Below, in pieces: positions 50,764-64,000 of a DNA stretch of 64,000 bases (positions are counted from its first letter, which is position 1; each line of letters opens with the position of its first letter). The stretch lies in the NCBI GenBank assembly GCA_905250885.1, contig CAJNOQ010000139.1, positions 1 to 64,000 on the forward strand, in the 5' to 3' direction. Origin of the DNA: Didymodactylos carnosus. Its lineage: Eukaryota > Rotifera > Eurotatoria > Philodinida > Philodinidae. The translations under genes were made by a program, and so were the position numbers. The notes below the pieces were generated by a model. That model saw only the letters and a list, made by a program, of their open reading frames with translations. It ran no database searches and was not told the DNA's origin.

Positions 50764-53700
50764 ATGGCGTTATGTAAGCAGATTACAAAGAACTATAATA
50801 GGTGATTTTGATATTTTTTGACTTTTCGTATTTGCACCTAGATAAAACTAAGAAAATTGAGAATCCCGTAGCGTTAATACCAGGTGAACAATTTAAAGAA
50901 TACTGTTTAAGAGCGGATAAATCATCAGATGAAATACAATCCATATTGAATTTTATATTTGATCCAAAACGAAGTCTCACTCAAACAGTTAACCAATACA
51001 TCGACAATATTAAGAATTTGATCAGTGGAGGAATAGAATTCACGACATTTTGTACGGAAGGTAGCGTAAAAAGAAGGAAAAACTCGTTCATACCGATAAT
51101 AGATGATTTGCAACAAGAAAGTTTGTACCTGTAACTCAGCCACCAGGAGATGTAAGAGAAAACTTTCTGGTAGCTTTGATCAGTTCGATAAACTACCGCG
51201 AATGGCAGTGTCTGTTTTGCCAAAAATATTTCCAACCTTTTGAGGTCTACCTGGCAGGAGAGAGAATCTCAGGAAGTCAAAAAAAGCCGAGAATTTTTTT
51301 CTCTCAAACAAACACTGCCATTTGCGCGCAGCTCACCGAACTAATCAAAGCTACCAGAAAGTTTTCTCTTACGTCTTTCTGTGGTTGAGCTGTAAAGTAT
51401 TGTAAGTTGTTTATCTGACAAAAATTTTTTGTTTTAAAGCTCGAAAATATGATAACAGTACGTACTGTGGTCTTGTTTGGACCACAACCACAATTTCTTT
51501 CCGTTGTCGAACGTGCCAGACGAATCCGTGTATGAGCTTGTGTCCTGAATGTTTTCAAAATGCTAATCACGAAGATCATGATTCACATATGTTTCGAAGT
51601 CCCGGAGGAGGTAGAAATCATAGAGGAAAACTTTGAATTAAACAACTTCATTACTTTCTCCGTTTGTCATGAGGTATATGCGATTGTGGAGACGAAAGCG
51701 TTATGAAATCAAGTGGATTTTGCAAACGACATGGTCCAAATCGAGTACCAAACGAACCTCCACCAGCAGCATTTATCTGCTGTGCTAAACAAATTATTCC
51801 ACATTTATTAATTCGTTTTATTCAATGTTTGAGAAACAATGCCCCAAAAAGTAATAAATTTATTTATTTCTGAGACGTGTGTTGATAACTGATGTTTTAA
51901 GCTAATGACTCATACGGTCAAGAATTTAATACTCTTACAAAATTATTTGATATGTTGGATGATATGTGTAATTCTGGATCGGTTATTCGTTCTTTATTCA
52001 CGAACACTTTATTGGACACGGATTTATATGATAAATTAAATTCCCTACCACTGCCGCCGCATTTACCGCCAGAAGTTTCACATATATCGTATAAAGTTTT
52101 TCTTGATAATCTTGAAACCATACCCAGTCTTCCTATTCCATTACAATTGAGAAATAGGATATTAATGAATAATCGATTCAACCTAGAAACATTGTCCTTT
52201 AAAAAGTTCGATAAAAGAGTTGAACCATTAAATTCCTCTTCTGAAGCAAGCCTTATCGATCAAAGAGAGAGAGTTATTACAAGAAAAATTAATGAAAATG
52301 TGCCGAAAGCAACGTGTCTGTTGGATGAATTAGTATTTTGGTTGATCAGATACAATATTCCCGGTACGTTTATTATCGATGTGTGTAAGCACCAATAAAT
52401 CTATTACAGTTTTAGTATTCTACTCTTTAGAACGTATATCAAAGTTTCTTCTCATGTTATTGACCGATATTGATTTTAAAAAACATTTTACGAAGTCATT
52501 TGTGTCTTATTATGGCATGGCTGTGAGACAGTTGACACAATCAAAATATAAAACATTGTCTGATACATCGAAACTAGCTCATATTGGTGTACAATTATTT
52601 TCTTCATCGGATTTAATCATTTACGCAATGAATAATTATCATTTAATGGAAGTCATGCTATCGAGTCTATTCATGATGTTTTCGTCTGTTAAAAATTCTC
52701 TATCAGTTTGTCAATTACAAGATCCCAGACTCAACTATCATCTAGTATTAACAGAAACACCATCTCATAAAAATTTAGAATATTGGCCAATTGTTAACGA
52801 TTTTATTAATGTAATATCCCATGAATATGCCAGTAGAGCATTTTTAACAAATAAATCTTATTTTGCTATATGGATGAACATTATTTCATGGTTTCAAGGT
52901 TGGTGAAATTTGATGGTTTTCATTATAATCAAGGATGTCTAAAGGCTAATATTTTTTAGGGATGAACGTCAATAATCTCGAAGTGACTCCCAATCGAACA
53001 GTTTTAATTAGAGATACCTACATATTTTCATTTACAGCTGAACTTGAATGTTGTGCATCGGCTTTATGGACTTTTATTGTTCATATTATGTCACCGGTAT
53101 AATAATACTCATGATTATTAAAACAATAATCTACTAAGATTTTTCTAGGATATGTTAGTTATCACCATGAGCGCGTTGAACAGATTATTTATGACAATTA
53201 AAGTAACTATGATACAAATAATTTCTCCTTTCATTTGAATATAACAGAGTGAAGTTTTTGTTCGTTTTTGTTTCTTTAGTCATGGTATATGGCTATTGGT
53301 TTTCGTTGTCATACTGATGTATGCTTTTTTCTTGCACCGATTGAATTTTATCATGTATTTCTACTTCAGATTTATACTAGTCAAGTCACATTCCATCTAC
53401 CGCTACATCGATATATTTCCATTTTGACTTTTGTCTGTTTAAATTATCAAAATGGTGTTTTGGAAGACATCTTTCCCGCTAATAAACAATTTCTGTTGAA
53501 TTTGGTATCATTTCCATTACGTTTACAAGCTTTTTTATATGAAATGAAGGCATCATTTCACACGATGAATTCTTCCGCGATTCAAATGCAAATAGAAATG
53601 TATACAAGTAATAAAGGTGGTGTCTGTTCATTTATGAATGATGCTGATTTGTATCTTATACAAATTATTTCAACATTAGTGAATGTGAACAAATTTTTAG

Positions 53701-56700
53701 AACTATTTTTTAATAGTTTTTATGTACATGAGTGGTTATTACAAGAATCAAATGAATATATAGCGCGAGCAAAAAAACAAAATTATACTGATCTGTTCGA
53801 AGGAAGTTTATATGTATTAGCAGCATTAGTGGCATTTACTCCACATATTGGTATGCCACAAATAGATATTTTTTTAATTTCGAAATACTGCTATTTATTT
53901 TAGCTTTGGATGATATTGAACGTCAACGAGCAGAAATCATCCATCTTTTAAGTATAAATGATCGTTCATACTCTTACTTAGATGAACATGTAGCAGAACC
54001 AAGAGGTCTTGTAGCATCAAAACAAAAAATTCAAATCATACTCGATGACGTAATTATATTTCTTTCTCATCTACATGTTGATATGTGTATCATAATTCTT
54101 TCAGGTTGCCGAATATATTCCTCCATTAGGAAACAATCAAGGATATTATCAGCTGAAAGGCATAAGAAATTAAGTTTTATTAAATACTTATCTATCTCAT
54201 GTTTAAAATGATTATTTAGAATTTTTGTGGGAAGAAGAATTTGATCCATTGCATATAATGATACGAACAAATAGACAAGATCAATTTGAGATAGCAATGC
54301 AACGTTATTCTAAATGGTATACTATGATCATCTTTTCTATTATTTAATAATTGATAAAATTATATTGTTTATATTTAAAAGGATAAAATCAACGAATAAG
54401 TTTCCATATGAAAAATTAATTTGGCCTCCATATCGTTTACATAAACCTCGAACAAGATTGCAATGGAACACACGTTGTCTACTACAGGGTCGTTACTTTC
54501 ATGGAATTGTTTTTATGACTTGTCATTCGGTTAGAGTAGATGTCAAAAGAACAATACTGTAGATCGACTCTATTTTTATTATTAATTTAGATTTTAAATG
54601 AATCATTGTATCCTGGAGATATTTTGTCTTTAATTATCTATTTATTAGAATTGGGTATTTATGAGGTATATGATTATATATGTCTGTTGAATATCACAAC
54701 TGTATGGATAAAATCGGAGATGTTCGTTTAGCAATATCAACGACAAAAATATGGTGCATATTCAACTAGATATTCATCTTCTAATATTTATGCCGATTGT
54801 CAAACGTTAAATGCAATATCCGACGATGATAGTCATGATATGATACTGAAACAAAATAATCGATTGAATCCTATGTCAACTACGTTTCATTTAAATTCGA
54901 AATTAGATCAACAGGAAATACAAGAGTATGAAGCAGATTTTATATTTTATTAAAAAGAACAAGTTCAAATGATTTGTAAAAATAATTAATGTTTTTCAAT
55001 TATTATCTAATTTAAGATCAATACCGTTTGAATTAAATGATGACGATGATAAAAAAAATTGTTGTGTCAATGAAGATGTTACACAATGTATTTCAGAATT
55101 TGAACATAATCGATGCTGTGAAGATCAAACATATCCATGTAAAGAATTAAGTTTAACACAGATGAATCAATGTTCGAAAACATGCAAAAACTTAAAAAAA
55201 TGTCTCATGGTGTGTTCTTCTTGGTTTCATGAAGGATCTCTTCTCTAGATGTTGTCGATTTTCTCCAGCAATTATACTTTCTAGCCATTGAAACAATATC
55301 AGAAAGATGTTGAGCAATGTTTTTCTGGAAGGGTATGCATACATGTATTAAGTTTTCAAAAACAAAAAATAAATCGTTTTTCTTCTTTCTTATAGGCAAT
55401 TAGTTTTGATCGTTTATCTGAACATGAAAAAGAAGTTCAACGACAATGGGATAAAATTATTATGTCAGCAACAACCGACGAAAAAAATAAAAACTTTGTT
55501 AATCTTGTACCATCGTACGATTTAGAAAATCAATATTTAGAACATGTGGTATGTATTTACCATTTATACAACAATCAATGAACTTTTTTATTTTCAAGAA
55601 ACTGACTCCAACAAAATTTCTGAAATGTCCATGGGGAAATGATATAAATAATGAGAATCATGATAGAATTCTTTTGACAAAGAAAGAACATCAAACATCA
55701 CCATCGAAATTTCTAGATAAAGAAAAGAATATCACTAATGTGTGACATATGATAACAACGAAAAAGAATATATTAATTAATATTTTTATGATTTTAGAGG
55801 TTTGATCAACAGAGGATACCGATTGACGGAGATTATTCGACATTCTATACAAATGATAATCTATTAGAAAATTTACATACAACAATAGAAAAAATCTACT
55901 ACGAAAAGATTGTGTTAGATACAGATAACGGTATGTATATCTTAAAAAATATTCACTTGTCAAAAGATAATATGAAAATTATTCACAAGTACTTCTTTTT
56001 TAGATTCGATAGAATGTGTTTGTGATGGAGAAAAATTTGACATTGACAATGAATTAAACTGCAGTATGTATAGAACAAATCTTGGCAGTATATCGTACAG
56101 ACTAACATTATTAAATCTTCTTGTAGCTAATTCAAATTTGGAAAATATCTTGAAAATACCTTTAAGAAACGTTGCTATTCAAACAAATTCGAAACGAATA
56201 GTTGAATCAAAACAATGTAATACGTCAATTATAAAAATGCTCGTTCAATTATTAGCAAAACAATCATTGGGAAAACAATCTCTCAATAAACTTCTGACAA
56301 CTATTACAAACAATTCGAGTAGAATTGGTGATGGGAGTTTGTACATTGCAAATTTACTTAATAAAATCTCTTCATTATGTTCAAAATGTAAAAATCAAAT
56401 AGACAAATTAATACAAGAGCTAGATCAAAATAAATCAGTAGAAAAAGAAATCGATACAAATCAGTACGTATTCAATAGAACAGATACTCTTTAAGCATAG
56501 GTTAGAGAATGAATATGTGCCAGTGATGTGTATTTAGATTAAAAACAAAAGCAAGACAGTTACAACAGAGAATAGTTAGACAAATGGCTAAAAAACAACA
56601 AAAATTACTAGCAGCGACATGTGAAGAATCAAATGAAAGTAAAAACCAATACATGTTCTATAATTTTCACGGGAATCAATTTTTAATGGTTTTTTCAATA

Positions 56701-59700
56701 TAGAAAATCTAGAGGAAACGTCTGTTGAACTTCACTGTTGTATCTGTTTGATGCGAGAAGTTGAACAGAAAAATCCATTTGGACTCGTTGTTTCATTATT
56801 TGATACTGGTGGTAAGTAATAAATCGATATAATTCAAATTGATCTCTAATTGCTCTTAAATTTCATAAAACAGTAATTGGTATACGAGAAGTAGAAGGTA
56901 TCTATAGATCAAGCGAAAATAAAAATGATACTCAGGATCAAGATAATGAAAAAAATACACTAACAACAAAAAACACAAAACTGATCGAGTGCTGTCATTT
57001 TTATTTGAAAAAACATACAGACAATAATGAAAACAAATCGAAAGAATACATTTTTAATGATATAACTGCGAATACAACCTATTCAAAATGCAAAAACAAA
57101 AACGATTTAACATGTGCAAAATATTATGAGGAGAAAATTCAAAAAATGTTAACATTATTCTCCGAAGTAAGTTATTCTGGATCTAATACATTTAGCAATA
57201 CTTGTATAATTCTTGCTTTCTTAATCAGGAAAGTGTGTCCAATCATACGTCAATCTTATGGCGTACCGGTGTGATAATCAGAACATGTGGACATACGATG
57301 CATTTAAATTGTTACAAAAAATATACGAAACCATTTATGACAGTAATTAGATAGCCTCAAATTTGTATTTGATTAGTTTTTATATATGTTTTGAGAGAAT
57401 AATCGATCCTGAACTTGATCCGAATATAAATTTCAAATGTCCATTATGCCGTCAACATGGTAATGCTCTTCTCTATTTACCACAAGAGTCGGATAAACTT
57501 TCTGAGACAGTGTCGGTGGACGAAAACGAAATTATGGCTCTAACAAGAATGTTATCAGAGAACAAGAAACCTTGTGTAAGAACAGCACATTTTAACTATG
57601 CTCCTATATGATTAATTATCTTTCTTTGGTTTCTACTGGTATAGTTACCACTGAACATTGCTGAATGGATGACAAATTTTCTACAAAAAATGTACAACGT
57701 TATTAGTAAAACCTATCGTGAGTATATGTAACTGACACGAATTCAGACATCGTATTTCAAATATAATTCCAGGTACCATAGATGGGCATGATAAGGAGCC
57801 AAATGATTTGATCATTTCGCTTTATCTTGTTTCAATGTTAAGGTATGATGTATGATAATGTACGCATATTGTACCACGCTTTATTGATTGCTAGATTCAA
57901 TTTGGAAAGCGATATATTGATTCGTGATACAAACCATACAGTGACAATAAAAAACAGTCAAAAATCATGTTTTCGTAAGAGAAATCAAGTTATTGCGATT
58001 TTGTGAAGAAAACTTTATGATAATCACTTCCAGGTCACATTTTTAGGTGAATGTTTCCGTGTACTATCAATGAAATATGCGCATGTAGCTGGTTCTCAAG
58101 CTCAACTATGGGAGAGAATTACAGGCATTGGTTCAATGAATAGTGTGAATAGGTGAGAAATAAAACTTATCGTACAATGAAAGTAAATTGCACTGTTCTG
58201 GTTATCATTCTAGTGGAAAGTCTATACTAATCGATGATGTTAACGTACCCATACTATTGTCTGACACATGTACGCTATTAATTCGGATCATGTTGGGTCT
58301 ACCGTATTTAGTTAAACAAGGTACGTAATCGTAAAGGAAGAAAAGAGCTGAAATTCTTTACCGTATAGTTTAATAGAACAATTTCATGTTGTTGTACAAG
58401 CATTATTCAATTTGTCATATATTCAAGCTGTATTTCTAATATGTGCTCAAATGTCTAAAGAAGAACGAGAGGCATGGATGGATTCAGCAAATCATACAGA
58501 TATGGTAAGAATCTTCCATTTTTCTTATCTAAATTTCTATGAGATTGATTTTCTTCCGTTCTATCATAGACTTCACCATCACTTCTAACCTATATAAGAA
58601 TCATCTTGCATAAACTGCAAACTTGCCAGTATTTCGCAGAACGTCAAAGCAATAATATTGATGTAAGTCTGTTTCACTTTAACGTTCAATAAATCGAACC
58701 TCTGAGATTATTCTCACATTTATTAGTCGGAAATTTTCACCACTGAATCGTTAAATGAAGTTTTACATCGACAATGTATTCATTTCGTCAAGTTAGCTGT
58801 TTTATTACAACATCATTTGTATCAACATAATTTATGGTGGTTGGTAAGAGAGCAATCAACATATCGTCAATGTTTACGTATATTCGCATCTTATTTCAGC
58901 CTGGACGTCAAATAGAATCAGATCTACTATGGAAAAATTTGATGAAAGATGTCGAATTAACTATTGAACAACCGTTGTGGTTTTGTGAAAATCCACTATC
59001 GCTAATTGTTATTTGGATTGATGAATTTTTGATAGCAAATAAAAAATCAAATTTAGTTCGAGTTCGTGTGTATTCAACGATGTCAAATCAAATTTGAACT
59101 TCATTTTCGTCGTTTAGACTCTCGCCATTCCCGATCCTACGTTTTTATCGCCAAGGCTTGTTGATTTACCGCCTACATTTGAAAGTTTATTTCGTGAATG
59201 TCACAAATTAAAATGTCCAAATTGTAAACAAGTTGTTTCATTTCCCGTACTATGTCTCATTTGTGGTACGGTGTATCCCACAGAACATTCTGAAACAAAA
59301 TGCTGTGATAGACGAACACGATCTGCCAAACAGGTATCCGCAATTGTTCTCATTATGAAATAATTGTTTACAATCAAATAGAGCTTCTATTCTAGCATAT
59401 TATAGAGTGTAGTGGCGGACTAAATTTGTCAATAAGCATTGATTCTAGTAAAACTTTAATACAGAGGGAAAATAAGTACGCAAAAACTGCCAGTCTCTAT
59501 TTGGTAAGTTAATACTAGTGAAAGTTGGTCTATAGTCAACTAAAGCCGTGTTTATTTTAGGACGAACATGGAGGTATGTTGTTTGATTTTACGCAGTGAA
59601 TAGTACCCCTTCCTTCATTCTGAGCCTTCACAAGAATATTTACTACTTATAAAGTATAAGAAGGAATTTACTTCTTATTTTCAGAGGCTATGTAAAAGTC

Positions 59701-60463
59701 TTTTGCGCTTTTTTTGAGGCCGTCCTAAACTTTTCAGTTATTCTAGCTTAGACGCTTTCTAGAAATCTCACTTTTCAACTGGCCTTGCTTGATTCCCTTG
59801 AAAATCCATCCGTTCGGGATAAAAGTTTTATTATAAATAGTTAATCAAGTATCTCAGAGATTAAATTCTTTTTAAAAAATATTGCTTCGACCAAAAGTTA
59901 TAGCAAAAATCTTTTTAAAATCTTTGTTTTTACTTTTAAAAACCTTAACAAAAACAGTTTTTTGAAGACTTTCAGCAAAATAATCATAACTCTATTAAAA
60001 AATATGGTGTAGAGTTGGGTAACATCTCGTTTTGTTCAGAACTCTTCACGCCACAAGAGTGACTAAAGTGCCGATATAGAAAAAAAAATTTTCGAAACTT
60101 GAAAAATAGAGATTTTTTAGCGTAAAGTGACAAACTTTAAAAAATTCGTATTGCTCCAGTGCAAAATCGTGGAGAGCTAGAAGTGGGCTTATTTTGTAGA
60201 GGACATGCCATTCAATCATGCATTACGTTTGCCTCTCTTGTTTGCATTTTTTTTGTTATTATTTTAGAGGAAGATGTTGACCTAAGGTAAACTATCTACA
60301 CGATAGGCATCGTACCATATCTGTCTTGCAATTACACTCTTGTAGACGTGGTAAACGACTTTATTTGAATGATAATCGTCTAAAATCGTTTTATTCATCA
60401 TGGATATCATCGAGTTTAGATCAAAACGTAAGCAGATGGTCAAATGAAACATTTCAAGAATAA
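50764..60463 (+). CDS. UBR3: UBR3-type E3 ubiquitin ligase, 39 exons
   Basis: Exons: 50764-50773, 50842-51060, 51440-51610, 51674-51850, 51902-52363, 52431-52898, 52960-53096, 53149-53202, 53280-53318, 53370-53850, 53904-54049, 54105-54159, 54220-54316, 54382-54529, 54591-54665, 54732-54925, 55017-55209, 55396-55548, 55798-55930, 56004-56463, 56538-56638, 56704-56811, 56874-57166, 57229-57342, 57396-57575, 57645-57717, 57773-57842, 57895-57974, 58047-58152, 58214-58320, 58377-58504, 58570-58662, 58727-58843, 58900-59067, 59118-59333, 59396-59503, 59561-59573, 60268-60286, 60346-60463. One frame, about 2027 residues (human UBR3 about 1890). UBR box in 51440-51740: TYCGLVW, FRCRTC, PCMSLCPECF, ICDCGDESVM, SGFCKRH. 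Mid-protein blocks QVTFHLPLHRY and FQGMNVNN match UBR3 rather than UBR1/2. RING in 56704-57575: CCICL, RTCGHTMHLNCYKKY, CPLCRQ. C-terminal cap with CPNC and DEHGEEDVDLRRGKRLYL. The start (MALY|KTKK) is the least certain part. Confidence 0.92.
51152..51372. repeat. MITE-like inverted-repeat element inside a UBR3 intron
   Basis: A 221-bp element with arms of about 66 bp (51152-51217 and 51305-51372). They begin GTAAGAGAAAACTTTCTGGT and later share AATGGCAGTGT. It lies wholly within intron 51061-51439, next to the UBR-box exon, so it does not disturb coding. No clear target duplication was found. Confidence 0.65.
54160..54219 (+). other. 60-bp GC-AG intron in UBR3
   Basis: Donor AAAG|GCATAAG and acceptor ATTATTTAG. 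The join gives YYQLK-E-FLWEEEFDP, which aligns without gaps to PKAEVWDQEFDP of human UBR3. No nearby GT donor gives an open in-frame join. The donor beyond GC is weaker than in the SMYD4 case. Confidence 0.65.
59574..60267 (+). other. Outsized UBR3 intron (694 bp)
   Basis: It separates a 13-nt exon from a 19-nt exon. Most introns in this gene are 45-70 bp. The content is AT-rich with long runs of A and T and no open frame or inverted ends that I could fix. It may be an old insertion. Confidence 0.45.
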
Positions 60464-60700
60464 ACGGACGCTGATTGCATGTCTTGTATGTACAGTTTTT
60501 CATTTTTTTTGTAATACTCAAAATCAATTGTAGTCTAATTTAAATTTGAAGGTGACTATTATAAACAGTATACTTGTGAGATCACCTTAGTTAACTATTT
60601 TCACTACTCTACATATTTCTGTTCCTCGCCTCAATCGAGTAACTTCGAAGGCCTACAGCCGGTTGGTCGCCATTTTAACAGAAACGCAAAAATTTTAATA
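60464..60700. other. Intergenic between UBR3 and the Penelope-like fragment
   Basis: UBR3 3' UTR and spacer. No feature was recognised, and the left boundary of the retroelement is approximate. Confidence 0.4.
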
Positions 60701-61690
60701 ACAAAATCCATTAAAGGTTTTAGTACCGAAGTTTACATAAAACCGACTTTCACTGGTCTTATGACCAAATGGGATAGCTTTGTTCTCGAAAGATATAAAA
60801 AAATGCCATCTTCACAATGGTCTATCGAGCTATAAAAATCTGTTCGTCTTATGCGGCTATTCATAAAGAACTTGAGTTTATTAGATCACTATAAAAAAAG
60901 AATGTATATCCACCTAATATCATTGAATCTATTATTAGAAAACAGTTAAACTTACTATTCACTCCAAAAACTAATCCTGCCAAGCCTGAAATTCTAAAAG
61001 TAAGTGTCGTACTTCGAACCGAGTCAGACTTATGCAAAATGCGTAACTACAGCTGTGAACAAAATTTATCCGAATAAACAAATTAGGATTGTTAATGATG
61101 TAATTGAGAAGATAGGTTCAGGGTTTACGACGAAAGATCCAATTCCTATGGAGTTAAGATCTAGATTAGTCTATCAAGCTACATGCTCCATATGTGGAGA
61201 GACATGTATCGGCAAAACATGTAGACATTTAAAAACTAGAGTCAATGAACATATCTCTGATCAAAACAAGCTTATTTCTTCTCAACCTACACCAAATACC
61301 ACAAATACATCAATTTCAAAATCGTATAAACCACAGACTTCATCTAAAAAACCTAAATCAGGACCTATAACAAGATCACAAACTGGTAAACTTCCTAGAG
61401 CAGTTAAAAATTTGGAGGATGATCTATTAGACGAAATCTTAGCTATTCAAACAAAGTTCGTTGATCCTCCTAAACAGAAAGTTGGGGCAAAATCAGCTAG
61501 TTTTAGCCAGACATCACGAATCCACTGGTCACGTGATGTCATCAAACGACTTTCCTATTCTCGTGCCAGAACAGCATAAATATAAACTATTAGTAAAAGA
61601 ATCCATTCTTATTGGAGTTCAAAGTCCAGTATTGAATAGCACAGATCGCTCAGTATCGCGTTATATGTCTTCCCTGATGGTTTAGAAAAC
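60700..61690 (+). mobile_element. Penelope-like retroelement, 5'-truncated and broken
   Basis: The left part (about 60715-61000) resembles the end of a Penelope-type reverse transcriptase (EVYIKPTFTGLMTKWDSFV, then IKICSSYAAIHKELEFI). The right part (about 61004-61680) is the linker and GIY-YIG endonuclease (LVYQATCSICGETCIGKTCR and HLKTRVNEH), followed by the usual LLVKESILIG motif near the C-terminus. Most of the RT is absent. The copy is not functional, with a few interruptions besides the truncation. It lies between the ends of UBR3 and eRF1, which converge, and is moderately diverged. Bdelloid genomes carry such elements, with and without endonuclease. No terminal repeats were seen. Confidence 0.82.
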
Positions 61691-62271
61691 AGAAGTAAAC
61701 GTAATAGTCTAGGTAATAAGAGACTATTTTCACCAAACATTAGTCAGTGACCTTTGTTTTTCCATCCATATTAATGATGTCACGTTCTTTTTTTTTTGAA
61801 ACATGCGCACATCTTTCAAAAAAGAAATAAACAGAAAGAAGAAAATTGTAAAGTTCATCGAGTTCTATTTAAAGGAAAGAAAACTGTCATGTGTTCTTAG
61901 TGTGTGTTACTTCATTGTGTGTACTTCTTTTATGTATTGTTTGAAAATGACTGTAAAAGTCGAAATATCACTATATTAAAGTAACAAGAATTTCTATTAT
62001 GAAATTCTATACAGCTGCATTGACAATCTTACGTTTGTGTCAAAAACCGTTGCCCAATAAAGAAAATATCAACTATTTTGTATTTTGAAATGGATAGTAG
62101 AAAAATATTTTTTTAATTAAGATCCCATGATAAATAAACAAAACAAATGTCTTCAACCACCAGAAACTGTATTTCCTTTCTTCAATATGAAACACATTCA
62201 CGCACGCACAGAGGAAAAAAAAGAAGAGTAAAAAACATACAAAAAGACAACATAATTTTATATTAAATTGT
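61691..62271. other. Intergenic / 3' UTR of eRF1
   Basis: AT-rich spacer with the 3' end of the minus-strand eRF1 transcript. The plus-strand AATAAA near 62055-62060 may belong to the retroelement tail. No gene was seen. Confidence 0.4.
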
Positions 62272-63463
<1,192 letters not shown>

Positions 63464-64000
63464 CTAAAAACAAACAAAAAGCGTGTTTTATATTTTTGCA
63501 CGTGTATAATGTATAGCAAAAAGATGACTTTTCATTTCTGATATTCGTTTAGTTAGGACAGACTGAAGAGTGAGCGTTACCACCTAAATCGCGCACTATG
63601 TTCGCAAACACACAAATGAATGCCCGCTTCTAAACAACTAGATCATCAGCGCAACATGCCTAAAAGGATCACATCAAACAGAAAGGTTTTGCATCTTTAA
63701 CAATAGTATTCAAGCTCCCAAAAATATATAGTAAACAACTGAGAGTATCGTGCTAGATATCAGGGTAATAGATCAGCACGGAGAAAAGTTAAAGTAATGT
63801 TATGACTATTTTATTCGATTAGAATAATACTCAAATAATGGACAGTAATCAAATTCAGCCATATGTGTGATAATTTTCTTTCACGTTTTTTGTTTATTTT
63901 TTAGCGCTACTTTTTTAATGAAGACAAAATAAATGAACATGTCGAACGTTGTTTACCTACATAAGCTTGAGTTTAAAGCAGCTCTATTTTTTTTAACAGA
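63464..64000 (-). other. eRF1 intron or upstream sequence
   Basis: Directly upstream of an acceptor (TTTTTAG in minus orientation). No eRF1 N-domain exon or other coding sequence was recognised to the window edge. Confidence 0.5.

Overview
The window is nuclear DNA from an invertebrate animal. It is strongly AT-rich. It has many small exons, introns mostly of 50-80 bp, AT-rich intergenic DNA, a Penelope-like retroelement fragment and several short inverted-repeat elements. This combination, with pyrimidine-tract/AG signals directly in front of start codons that look like spliced-leader acceptors, suits a bdelloid rotifer (Rotaria/Adineta type). That assignment is an inference, not proven by the sequence. 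Five host genes were assembled exon by exon. Inside each reported chain every splice junction keeps the reading frame. None of the chains has been checked against a transcript.

Left two thirds (about 855-41722, + strand): a dystrophin locus. Exons 855-2126 encode the paired calponin-homology actin-binding domain; its first residues lie outside the window or were not found. Exons 2624-26509 encode the spectrin-repeat rod, and 27840-30688 encode a charged, then Gln/Tyr-rich tail that ends in a stop codon followed closely by a poly(A) signal. Three introns exceed 5 kb while most others in the gene are far shorter. Two of the three contain an ATG-started exon whose donor phase exactly fits the next rod exon (13962-14607 and 24392-24574). 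These are candidate alternative first exons, as in vertebrate and fly dystrophin genes. From 30689 to 38550 lies about 8 kb of non-coding DNA with traces of decayed rod exons and inverted-repeat elements. The WW, EF-hand, ZZ and coiled-coil C-terminal half follows intact (38551-41722). The two halves are either joined by skipping the tail exon (the phase allows it) or expressed separately.

Right third: mitochondrial aminomethyltransferase of the glycine cleavage system (AMT, 42289-43850, +), a SMYD4-type TPR/MYND/SET protein (45449-48618, +), and a complete UBR3-type N-recognin E3 ligase in 39 exons (50764-60463, +). Then come a 5'-truncated, broken Penelope-like element (about 60700-61690) and the C-terminal two thirds of eukaryotic release factor eRF1 on the minus strand (62272-63463, continuing off the right edge). 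The genes are housekeeping or cytoskeletal and do not form one pathway. The three + genes after dystrophin lie 0.6-2.1 kb apart in the same direction.

Other features: a 227-bp exact tandem duplication around a single N (probably an assembly join), two hAT-like MITEs with 8-bp target duplications, further foldback elements, two introns with GC donors, and 13- and 19-nt microexons in UBR3.
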